The position numbers and the translations under genes are program-made. A model generated the notes under the pieces. The model ran no database searches. It saw only the letters and a program-made list of their open reading frames with translations, and was not told the DNA's origin. Shown here piece after piece: positions 34,401 through 42,373 of a stretch of DNA of 64,000 bases. The number at the start of each line of letters is the position of its first letter. Position 1 is the stretch's first letter. Source of the DNA: Chitinophaga pinensis (GTDB lineage Bacteria > Bacteroidota > Bacteroidia > Chitinophagales > CAMDFR01). The DNA is taken from the NCBI GenBank assembly GCA_945860705.1, contig CAMART010000016.1:1-64000 (forward strand). Direction: 5' to 3'.

Positions 34401-36358
34401 ACTTGCTTAGGTGACAAAAATGATATCTCTTCAGGTACTTCGGAAAAAATATCCAATACTTTACACAGGTCGCCACTATTAGATAAAACAATTTCTTCTG
34501 TTTTCAACAAGCCTTTAAGTGTTTCATTTGAACTAAGATGCTCAATAAACTTGAAATTATTTGTGGGTTGCTTTAACCAATCTTGAAGCTTTGTTTTAAT
34601 ATCATCCTTTAATCTATTGACATCATATAATACACCTACGCTATGTTGGTTTATTAGTTCTTTTATTTTTTCAATTCCTTTGCCTGCATTACTATCAATT
34701 AACTTTTCTGATATGCCAGTTAGTTGTGCAAATTTATCGCCTAACAATTCAAACAACCCAGTTTCATCAATTAATATATTAGATAGCGTTTCTAAAGATC
34801 CAGATTTAGTTGGTACAAATTGGGTTGCTGCAATCTTTTTATCGAAACCTTTCTTAAATGCCTCTATAAATTGAATTTTTTCATCATCGTTTATGTCAGT
34901 TAGTTTACCGAAATTGGGAATTAGATTTAGTACACTCTGTTTATCTATATCGCCTTCAATCAATTCAATAAGTTTATCCAGCAAAAGCTCCCCAGCTTTT
35001 TCAAATAAAAAGTCATTCCAAGTCAGATCTTGATGTAAATGTGTACGTGACCCATCCGGAATAAAATTCCCATTAAGTAAAAATCCAAGCCCTAAATTGA
35101 CCTTCGTTGGTAAATAAGCATAAATTGTTGCATCTTCTACTATTTGAACTTTGTTTTCATTAACTAAAAAACCAAAGCCTATTTCGGTTATTTCAATACT
35201 TTGGTACTTTAAAGGTATCCTTTTATCATTAAGTGCTATTCCTCTATTTAATTCCTCTCGAATACTTTCTTCAACTAAAATATTTTTTGATTTTAAAATC
35301 ATCCATTTATCACCTGTATTTGAAATGCTAAATGAATCATCATTTAAAACAAAATCAATCTCCTTAACATTTCTCAAAAAAAGTAAAATCCTCTCATCCT
35401 TAAAATGTTCCAATAAAGTATCCTTATAGTTGTAAAGCTGCTTAGGCTCCTTTGGTTTTATTACTAAGTTTACATTATTAAAAGGCTGTAATATGTTTTG
35501 AAAGTCCTTTACTTCAGTATTAATAGGTGTAATTTGCCAAAATAATTTTCTCCCCTCATTACGCCATTTTATTTCATCAAAGCGAAATGAATATTCTCCC
35601 GATTTCAAATAAGCAAGATTACAATCTTTAAAAATTGACTTAAAGCCAATGCCTTTGAAACCAATTTTCTCAACTTCATTTCTTTTATCGCCTTCATTAA
35701 TGTCACAAATTGCAACAGCATTATTTACATCAAATGGGCTTCCATTATGCTTAATAACCAAATAAGGGCTCTTAATATCAAACGACATTTTCACATATTT
35801 CTCCTCATTAGGATAGTCATCTGCATTTTGAATCAACTCAAAAATAAAAGTTGCTGGTTGTGTATTAATTTCGTTAGAAATGGCCTCAATTGAACGTGTT
35901 AGTTTACCTTTAACAGATTCTGGTGTATTAATTGAATCTCTTTGAATATTATCTATCAATTCATTACCCCTAAATAAACTTATGTCAACCGCTCTTGATA
36001 AATCAGTTTGTAATAAAAATGGATTTCTATTTTTTAATCTCAATTGGCTTTGAGCCGGTACTACATAAAATTTATACCACCTACCTTCTTCAAGATTTAT
36101 TCTACTCTTGCCACTGTTGAAAAAAATACTTTTTTTAGACCATACTTCTAATGGTCTGTTATTGAAATCATCAGGCTCACCTTCATTGGTGGGGTAATAT
36201 TTTCTAACTCCAGATATTGATCGAACATCTTTAAAAAAACCAAAATCCTTATCTTCAACAACAGTAAATTTTCCAATGAATTGTAAACTTTCAGATTCTA
36301 AAGTGTTTTTCAATCTCTCAATGATTTCCTCTTCCTTTTTATTATACCAGTTTGACAT
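31457..36358 (-). CDS. Giant sacsin-like GHKL (Hsp90-type) ATPase, 1633 aa
   Basis: The GHKL ATPase fold is near the N-terminus: N box FELIQNADDYP (172-183), a G1-like box KHNGSPFD (203-210) and G2 box GFKGIGFKS (233-241). The order and spacing match sacsin/DUF3883-type bacterial ATPases, though the G1 Asp is replaced by His. The remaining about 1350 residues are helical and of unknown fold, ending in a small beta-rich domain. Large proteins of this type recur in anti-phage and restriction loci. It is flanked by gaps of 7 and 2 bp. A conformational sensor or clamp role is inferred. Confidence 0.85.
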   Translation of the reverse strand: MSNWYNKKEEEIIERLKNTLESESLQFIGKFTVVEDKDFGFFKDVRSISGVRKYYPTNEGEPDDFNNRPLEVWSKKSIFFNSGKSRINLEEGRWYKFYVVPAQSQLRLKNRNPFLLQTDLSRAVDISLFRGNELIDNIQRDSINTPESVKGKLTRSIEAISNEINTQPATFIFELIQNADDYPNEEKYVKMSFDIKSPYLVIKHNGSPFDVNNAVAICDINEGDKRNEVEKIGFKGIGFKSIFKDCNLAYLKSGEYSFRFDEIKWRNEGRKLFWQITPINTEVKDFQNILQPFNNVNLVIKPKEPKQLYNYKDTLLEHFKDERILLFLRNVKEIDFVLNDDSFSISNTGDKWMILKSKNILVEESIREELNRGIALNDKRIPLKYQSIEITEIGFGFLVNENKVQIVEDATIYAYLPTKVNLGLGFLLNGNFIPDGSRTHLHQDLTWNDFLFEKAGELLLDKLIELIEGDIDKQSVLNLIPNFGKLTDINDDEKIQFIEAFKKGFDKKIAATQFVPTKSGSLETLSNILIDETGLFELLGDKFAQLTGISEKLIDSNAGKGIEKIKELINQHSVGVLYDVNRLKDDIKTKLQDWLKQPTNNFKFIEHLSSNETLKGLLKTEEIVLSNSGDLCKVLDIFSEVPEEISFLSPKQVSKEVLLSIKDKEVKIDFKMFDSIQFFKDSILGKTETLNARFNNESNLLLFWKYIFKYWEVFENEKEILNCLRSIEILCKTETTEQLSKCIISKSYLSAEFNFTSEIESTVRSIVTDARFISDKYISKSGDEPQWRKIFHQLGAIGDLQKAICDLLPRLSSINEQQHYIITKQIFKYWKDNKEKETKLTKDQIELIRNNLKLKCIDNFYRETYKSIISDHFQTNKIIGSVLSVVSLNNQISPEYSNTQISEWNTFFKEIGCISLDEKQQVLDVKISHIVNHQADLDEEQHFSVLKCISDLHKQKKENGFILDCENKLSQLKLLTSLNEWHLPSSIHLSNVYKPKLSLQNDESIGSSIRFLNEKYLPFEIDKSFLTEIGVNSNFSISKVESQLLSDLKELDYTAHIRADSKYIADRNGLLRNWNYKYTISSVTYLLNHFNLNYSKLLNNPIYYDNFIDFISKKKNFDFLTQKTDLSIWNNRRFPQNTFIYFVINFYDNFPTANETRDKPTNLYAKKLTRYITDQSKIPQIDLSNILITDDGLTLEEAIGIRQELSIKNILSLLSNESITLTEQEIKDLNLVEILKKSNLELGETKNVKLPNKLFQWKPLNELFFSNDSKIPIKPEQHIHENFLDIVNEFGIEELSEESLQLKTVPEYPSVNDDIQSFYKDKAKYIAFKIDQQKWEEVESNVIEHLSSFKFYEVELLSKVFPKNEPIYEQNIDFYFDEKKKEVYYRDFWKNNKSVIEFLHSQFQSEKIEFVWFDNIVNRWDDKKIIETLVDMFGSIPPDWPKDSLSASVDNDSDSDTIDKDPFWESLTESDIKFIKDIIGGEYELNEQIEANLAAKIKTLMIIKDKYSKSELSDEEYYLKAGNDEIIVRSAQRGLLFLDLHHWNRLNEVNVKLAILTNNQISFYNSQQSLYDFTKDINKYGIMKLPVKYSLNDLNSIGKTTENGKWHFVFIVNEKTQAAKKYIEVMNLDDYNF

Positions 36359-36365
36359 AGTCCTT

Positions 36366-37475
36366 TTATTTTCTGCTTAACAATTGTATCGGTTTTTTGA
36401 AAGCGGCTTCAAATTTTGGAACGTGTTGACCCATAAAAGCAAACATTTTCAGCCAATCTTCTTCGTTGAAAACACTTACTCCTTGAAGCTCGAATTTAAT
36501 TCTACTCATACGTTTGTCTGTTAATCGTTCCCATTCTAATGGATTGCCAAATGCTGCTTCTATGCTTTCTTTTTGGTTTACCAGTGCATCAAAAATTACT
36601 TTGTTTTCTTCTTGTGTTTTGCCGTGAATGGATAGTTCTATTCTTATGTAATCGCCTGTTACCACACTGGTAAAAGTTGCACCGCTTATGCCACTACCTG
36701 CACTTATCCAATGGTCTTTACTTGGGCTGACATTTTGATATAGTGAAGTTGTTTTGTTTATTTCTTTGAGGTAGGCTGTCCAGAATTTACGCCTTACAAT
36801 GTGGCGTTCTTTCATTAGTTCTTGTGTGCCTACTTCTTCTCTTGACTTGTTAGCCATACTAATTACAAACTCTTCTGCTTCCTTGATTGGGATAATTTGC
36901 TCCATATTCAAAAATAGCTGCTCGGATAAGCGGAAAGGCGTAGCCTTGAAGCATTGTAATCTTAAACCATAATTAAGCAACCAAAGGACTGTTGATGTTA
37001 CTTCTTTGCGGAACTCACCTGCTATCATCATAATTCGTTGTGAATTGCCTATGTTGAGTTTTTCTTTGTAGTCTTCTGTTTCGAGGAACTCTTCTAATAA
37101 TTCTTCTGCTGTATCTGTACTGCCTATTTTTTGAAGGTATTGGTTGTATATGGCTAAAATTTGAGTAGCATTTAGTGTGGAACAATACGATGAGTATTTA
37201 AGCACTTGCCAAGTAACATCACGCCCTGTATTGTCTAATTTATTTTCTATGATAACCAAATTTCCCTGCTTATCTAAAGCCAATAAATCTAAGCGTTCTG
37301 AGGTATCATTAAAACCATCAAATTCTTTTTGAATGATGAGTAAATCTTCATTTAAGCAAGATGGATTATTTGCAATCCACTCTTGCAAATGTTCTCTTTC
37401 TTTAAAGCCCAACTGCTTGAAGGTGGTGCTTTCAATTTTCTCTATTCGATTGGTTGCTTTATTTATTATATACAT
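36366..37475 (-). CDS. DUF4268 protein with PD-(D/E)XK nuclease domain
   Basis: The N-terminal nuclease-like domain has RLDLLALDKQGNLVIIENKLD (D63, E77, K79), followed by the conserved WQVLKYSSYC helix, as in NucS/PD-(D/E)XK families. The C-terminal domain matches DUF4268 (RRKFWTAYLKEI, GISGATFTSVVTGDYIRIEL, WERLTDKRMSRIKF). DUF4268 proteins often accompany type III restriction systems. The 369-residue gene is 2 bp after res and 7 bp before the GHKL gene. Confidence 0.85.
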   Translation of the reverse strand: MYIINKATNRIEKIESTTFKQLGFKEREHLQEWIANNPSCLNEDLLIIQKEFDGFNDTSERLDLLALDKQGNLVIIENKLDNTGRDVTWQVLKYSSYCSTLNATQILAIYNQYLQKIGSTDTAEELLEEFLETEDYKEKLNIGNSQRIMMIAGEFRKEVTSTVLWLLNYGLRLQCFKATPFRLSEQLFLNMEQIIPIKEAEEFVISMANKSREEVGTQELMKERHIVRRKFWTAYLKEINKTTSLYQNVSPSKDHWISAGSGISGATFTSVVTGDYIRIELSIHGKTQEENKVIFDALVNQKESIEAAFGNPLEWERLTDKRMSRIKFELQGVSVFNEEDWLKMFAFMGQHVPKFEAAFKKPIQLLSRK

Positions 37476-37477
37476 TG

Positions 37478-40375
37478 CTATACTTCTGTTGAACTTGTTA
37501 CTACATCAAAGTTTGCACCGATGGCTGCAAAGTGTTTTCTGCCACATTTTATTTTGTCTGCTTCTGAATTTCTTAGCTTCTCAAAGTTCTTGGTGCTTTT
37601 GGTTTCTCTTACTAAATAGATTGTATCATCATTGTGCTTTACTATTGCCCAATCGGGGTTGTATGTGCCTATTGGGGTTTCTACTTTAAAGAATGTTGGT
37701 AGTTTTACAAATAGCTTTATATCTTCTCTTTTGTCTAAATCTTCTGCAAACTTTCTTTCTATTTCACTATCATAAATTACTCTGTCAAATACTGAATTTT
37801 TAACTGCTAAACATTGTTCAAAGTAGTCTTTCAATTCTTCTTCTCTGAATAGCTGCATACTCCATTCTGTTTGCCCTGTTGTTAGTTTCTCATACTTTAT
37901 ACCATCAATCATAAGCCTGTGTAATTCTCTGTTTATAATGGCTGCTGCTGCATCCATAAACTTTTGAGGATTGATAGCAAACTCGGCAATACGATTGCTT
38001 TCAGAAAGGATTTTAACCAATGTAGAACGTGTTAATTCTGTTTCCTTTTGCAGATAAGCTAAAATATCTGGTAGATTGCCTGAGTATTCTAATTTTATTT
38101 CGTTGGCTTTTGTATTTGTTGTTGTAATACCTTTCTTTTCTACTCCAATAATATCTTCACGGTAAGCAACTTTTACTGGTTCTATTTTTTCCATTTCCTT
38201 GATGGTTTTAGTTGCGTTAGCAATTAAAACATCTGTGGAATAATCTACTTGGTAGGTAGTTCTGTGCTTAATTTTATTCCAAAGGTTTTCAAATTCAGGG
38301 TCAAGGAAAATCTGTTTATTAATTTTTAAACGCTTGGGGTCTTCGTCTTTCTTGATGTGTCTTTCTAACTGATATGATTGAAGTACCGTAATAATATCAC
38401 TTTCTTTTTCTGCAAACTTTTCTGATAAACCTAATGAAAATCCTTCTTTAGAAGGATTGAATGTAGTTTGTATTTTACCATTGTTATCAATAAAACCGTT
38501 GCTTACTAATTCTGCCCAAATATTTTCGCTTGATGTTCTGCCTAAGGCAACTTCTTCTTCACCAACTGTTGCTGTAATTTTTGCAAAGGCTATTTTAGGT
38601 ACTTTACCAAAGGTAACACCACAATCTTCTTCATATTCTTTCTGTAAGCCATTTGCAAAATCAGCATAGCTTTCTCTTGCTATTACAGTAAGTTTATTTA
38701 TGCTATCGTCTTTTACTCTTTCTCCTTCGCTGTTTACTGGTAATCGTAAGCCTCTACCTAATGTTTGCCTTCTTTCTTTGGTGCTGCCTACTTCTCTTAA
38801 AACACATATTTGAAATACATTCGGGTTATCCCAACCTTCACGAAGTGCAGAGTGGGAGAAGATATATTTCAATGGCTCGTCCATTGAAAGTAGCTGTTCT
38901 TTGTTTCGCATGATTTTAGCATAGGTATCATCATCCGCTTGGGTGCTTCCGTTGGTATCTTTATAAACTCCTTTTTTATCAGCTGAGAAATATCCATCAT
39001 GGATCTTATCAACTGGAAAAATAGCTAACTCTTTGTATTGGGGTAATTCTATCAATTCATTATAATGCCTTTCAAACAACTCTGCAAACTTTCCGGGTAT
39101 TGGTTTCCCTTCTTCATCATAGGTTCTGTAATTGGCAACTTTATCTACAAAAAACAAACTCAATACTTTTATACCTCTACCCTTTAATTGCAGTTCTTTA
39201 TCTAAGTGTTTTTTGATGGTATTTTTAATTTGTATCTCAATCAAATCATCTGTAATACCGCCTCTTTCTTGTCCTAAATATAATCTGCCCGAAGTAAAAT
39301 CAATATACTCATTGCCTGGTTCTGCACTTATGTCTAATACTTCAAAACCATTTTGATAGGCTGCTCTTTCATTGGATAGGGCAAATAAATCAGCATTTTG
39401 TTTTACCCACATTTCTGTTTCGTTTACTGCACCTATGCCTTGTACTTGAATACGGATTTTAGCTTTTATACCTGCCTTGTTATTTACCTCTAATAGCTTC
39501 ACATAAGCATCGTTTTGAGCATTTGCACCTACTACTGATGCTACTACTATTTGCTTAACCAAACGAAGCTCATAAGCTCTAATAGGGTCAAGTTTGTAAA
39601 TGAGATTATAGGGGTTTTTATGCGTAGCAGAAAAACGGAATATGCAAATTGGGTTTAATGATTTTATTGCTTCTTGTGCCTTGCTGGTATTATCAACACT
39701 TTGCGGTTCATCTATTAATACAAATGGCCTAACTGAATTAATAAATTCCTTTGGACTAAAACCATTTAATTGATTGCGTTCTTGGTTGAAAATATTGGTG
39801 TCTTTGTTAAAAGCATCAATATTGATTATCATTATTTGCAACTGGTTACTGGTGGCGAACTGCCTTAGGCGGTTTGCTTTTTTACTATCGTACACAAAAT
39901 ATTCAAATTCAATATTGTTGTATAATGCCTTAAAGTGGTCTGCTGTTATTTCTATATTCTTTACTGTACCTTCTCTGATGGCTACACTTGGTACAACTAT
40001 AATGAATTTTTTGAAGCCAAATTTTTGGCTGAGTTCAAAAATGGTGCGGAGATACACATAGGTTTTACCTGTGCCTGTTTCCATTTCAACTGAAAAGTTG
40101 AAACCATTCTTTTTAAATTCCTGTTCGGGTGTGGCATCTAAATCATTTTCCTCTTGTATGGCATGTAGGTTTTTTAGCAATGTTACTTCATTAATGGTAA
40201 GGTTGTTACCAATACCAAGTTCTGATTGAAATATGCTACTTTGCCCTTGCTGATTACTTGCATTTATTTCTACTGTATAATCGGATTGATTTAATGGCTG
40301 CCCATCAAATAAATTTACAAAGCTGTGAACTGCTTGCAACTGAAACGGCTGTGTACTGTCGAATTTTAATTTCAT
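37478..40375 (-). CDS. res: Type III restriction enzyme Res subunit
   Basis: This is an SF2 translocase-nuclease. Visible are Walker A METGTGKTY (98-106), a DEAD-variant box VLIDEPQSVD, FRFSATH, FSHSALREGWDNPNVFQICVLRE and motif VI RRQTLGRGLRLP. The C-terminal PD-(D/E)XK site is YNPDWAIV...LVRETKST. At 965 residues it is full length for type III Res, and all motifs are intact. It requires the Mod subunit encoded 4 bp upstream. Two convergently oriented unmethylated sites are the usual cleavage signal of the family. Confidence 0.93.
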   Translation of the reverse strand: MKLKFDSTQPFQLQAVHSFVNLFDGQPLNQSDYTVEINASNQQGQSSIFQSELGIGNNLTINEVTLLKNLHAIQEENDLDATPEQEFKKNGFNFSVEMETGTGKTYVYLRTIFELSQKFGFKKFIIVVPSVAIREGTVKNIEITADHFKALYNNIEFEYFVYDSKKANRLRQFATSNQLQIMIINIDAFNKDTNIFNQERNQLNGFSPKEFINSVRPFVLIDEPQSVDNTSKAQEAIKSLNPICIFRFSATHKNPYNLIYKLDPIRAYELRLVKQIVVASVVGANAQNDAYVKLLEVNNKAGIKAKIRIQVQGIGAVNETEMWVKQNADLFALSNERAAYQNGFEVLDISAEPGNEYIDFTSGRLYLGQERGGITDDLIEIQIKNTIKKHLDKELQLKGRGIKVLSLFFVDKVANYRTYDEEGKPIPGKFAELFERHYNELIELPQYKELAIFPVDKIHDGYFSADKKGVYKDTNGSTQADDDTYAKIMRNKEQLLSMDEPLKYIFSHSALREGWDNPNVFQICVLREVGSTKERRQTLGRGLRLPVNSEGERVKDDSINKLTVIARESYADFANGLQKEYEEDCGVTFGKVPKIAFAKITATVGEEEVALGRTSSENIWAELVSNGFIDNNGKIQTTFNPSKEGFSLGLSEKFAEKESDIITVLQSYQLERHIKKDEDPKRLKINKQIFLDPEFENLWNKIKHRTTYQVDYSTDVLIANATKTIKEMEKIEPVKVAYREDIIGVEKKGITTTNTKANEIKLEYSGNLPDILAYLQKETELTRSTLVKILSESNRIAEFAINPQKFMDAAAAIINRELHRLMIDGIKYEKLTTGQTEWSMQLFREEELKDYFEQCLAVKNSVFDRVIYDSEIERKFAEDLDKREDIKLFVKLPTFFKVETPIGTYNPDWAIVKHNDDTIYLVRETKSTKNFEKLRNSEADKIKCGRKHFAAIGANFDVVTSSTEV

Positions 40376-40379
40376 ACTT

Positions 40380-42353
40380 CTATACAGTTCTAAAGTTTAC
40401 AACTCCTTTGCTTTTCATTATCTGAACTGCATTGGTTTTTAGTGCATCTGCATTTTCACCTTTGAAGCCTTCATCTAAGCAAATAACCCTTGTAGGTTGC
40501 ATTTCTGCCATTGCCTTGATACAATCGTGGGTGAGTTCTTTTTCTAAACAGATAAGCAATTGCCCTTCGGCAATGCTGAACACTGTTAACCCTGCCAAAG
40601 TAAGTTTTTCAATGGGTGTGGTAAGCTCGAAACCTGATTTTAGCAATAACTCATACAAAATAGCTTCTTGCTCTGCTTCGGGTGAAATGTGCTGGATGTG
40701 TTCAAACAATTTTGCTTGAATAACTTCTGGCTCTTTCTCTAATGTGCTGTCCCAAATTTTAAAGTTTGATTTTGAGAGTTTGAATACTTTGAAGCCGAGG
40801 TCTGGTTGAGCTTCAATTATGTTTTTTGATTCAAAGTTCAGTTGGCTTTCTTTCTTTTTATTTTTTATTTCAATGGCTTCCTTTAACTTTTCAGCAACTC
40901 TCTTTAGTCTTTCTTTACCTATGTCAGTAATTGTTTTGAAGCCCTTAGTAAAAGCTTCACTTTTCTCATCATTAAATTCAGGTATTTGAACACATATAAA
41001 TTTAATCTTAGAGCTATTCTCATAGTTTAAATCCATAACAGCATTGCCAGACGTTCCACTACCAGCAAAAATATCTAAAACAATATCATAGTCTGTAACT
41101 CCAGAAATTTTCATTAGATATTTTAGTAAAGAAACAGGTTTAGGAAATGAAAATGGAATTTGAAGTTTTTTTAAATCTTCAGTTCCATTCCTGTTTAAAA
41201 ACCCTTCAAATATATCTCTTGGTAAATTACCACTTTCTAATTTCTCCTTCAGGTAGCTTTTGGTATAAATATTCCAATTTGCCTGTTTGCCATTCTCGTC
41301 AATTAATGGCGACCTATTTGTTTTTTTAAATACAATTAAATGTTCTTTCTCTTTAAAGCTATCATAATTCCAACGCCATACGCCATCTCCATCAATTGGT
41401 CTTTCGGGAGGAAAAGTACTTCCAGGCGGAATTACTTTTTGACCATCGGGACAGGTTATAAAATATCTCTGGTTGGGTCGCGTTTCGAGAGTAGTTAGAT
41501 AAAACGCTATATCATCTCTATAAAATTCTCCTTTTCTTGGGCCTTCTGTCTCAATTTTTTTAAATTGGTCAGAATCAACATCATCCTTGAAATTTTCTAA
41601 TTCAACTCTATTTTTAGCATAACACAAAATGTAATCTTTACTTGGTGCAAAATGATTTCCCCTGAAGCTTGTAGTTTTTGCAACTCTTGAGATATTAGCA
41701 ATAAAATTTTCAGCACCAAAAATTTCATCCAATACAGCTTTCAAATTGTATAATTCATTATCGTCTATAGAAATAAATAAAACACCGTTGGTGCTGAGTA
41801 TATTTTTAGCAAGAAAAAGCCTTGGATACATCATATTTATCCACTTGCTGTGAAATCTACCATCAGTATCCGTGTTTGTGCCAAACTTCTTACCATCTGC
41901 ATCAACTTGACCTGTATATTCAAGATAAGTGTCTAAACTTTCAGAATAATTATCAGGATAAATAAAGTCGCTTCCAGTATTATATGGTGGGTCGAAATAC
42001 ATAAATTTAATTTTCCCCAAGTAGCTTTTTTGCAATAGCTTCAATACTTCTAAGTTATCGCCTTCAATAAATAGGTTTTCTGTTTTGTCAAAGTCCACAC
42101 TTTCATCACGAGCAGGAATAAGTGTTGCAATGCTTGGTTGTTGTATTGTTTTAAAACATTCAGATTTGCCGGGCCAATTTATTCCATAGCGTTCTTTGCC
42201 TGTATCTATTGCCTCACCTAATGTAAGTTTGAGTTTCTCCCAATCTACTTTAAAGCCTTCGGTAAATGCCTCGGGGAAAAGTTGTTTTAACTTTTGCAGT
42301 TGTTCCTCTGTAATATTCATTGAGGTAAGTTCTTGTTTTTGTATTTCTGCCAT
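40380..42353 (-). CDS. mod: Type III DNA adenine methyltransferase Mod
   Basis: This is a beta-class N6-adenine methyltransferase: catalytic DPPYNTGS (121-128) precedes the SAM-binding FAGSGTSGNAV near residue 430, the order expected of Mod proteins. The variable central region that sets sequence specificity gives no clue to the target site. The 657-residue protein is intact, and the gene lies 20 bp after the SNF2 gene and 4 bp before res. It protects host DNA and positions Res. Confidence 0.93.
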   Translation of the reverse strand: MAEIQKQELTSMNITEEQLQKLKQLFPEAFTEGFKVDWEKLKLTLGEAIDTGKERYGINWPGKSECFKTIQQPSIATLIPARDESVDFDKTENLFIEGDNLEVLKLLQKSYLGKIKFMYFDPPYNTGSDFIYPDNYSESLDTYLEYTGQVDADGKKFGTNTDTDGRFHSKWINMMYPRLFLAKNILSTNGVLFISIDDNELYNLKAVLDEIFGAENFIANISRVAKTTSFRGNHFAPSKDYILCYAKNRVELENFKDDVDSDQFKKIETEGPRKGEFYRDDIAFYLTTLETRPNQRYFITCPDGQKVIPPGSTFPPERPIDGDGVWRWNYDSFKEKEHLIVFKKTNRSPLIDENGKQANWNIYTKSYLKEKLESGNLPRDIFEGFLNRNGTEDLKKLQIPFSFPKPVSLLKYLMKISGVTDYDIVLDIFAGSGTSGNAVMDLNYENSSKIKFICVQIPEFNDEKSEAFTKGFKTITDIGKERLKRVAEKLKEAIEIKNKKKESQLNFESKNIIEAQPDLGFKVFKLSKSNFKIWDSTLEKEPEVIQAKLFEHIQHISPEAEQEAILYELLLKSGFELTTPIEKLTLAGLTVFSIAEGQLLICLEKELTHDCIKAMAEMQPTRVICLDEGFKGENADALKTNAVQIMKSKGVVNFRTV

Positions 42354-42373
42354 AGTATTACTTGCTTAGGATA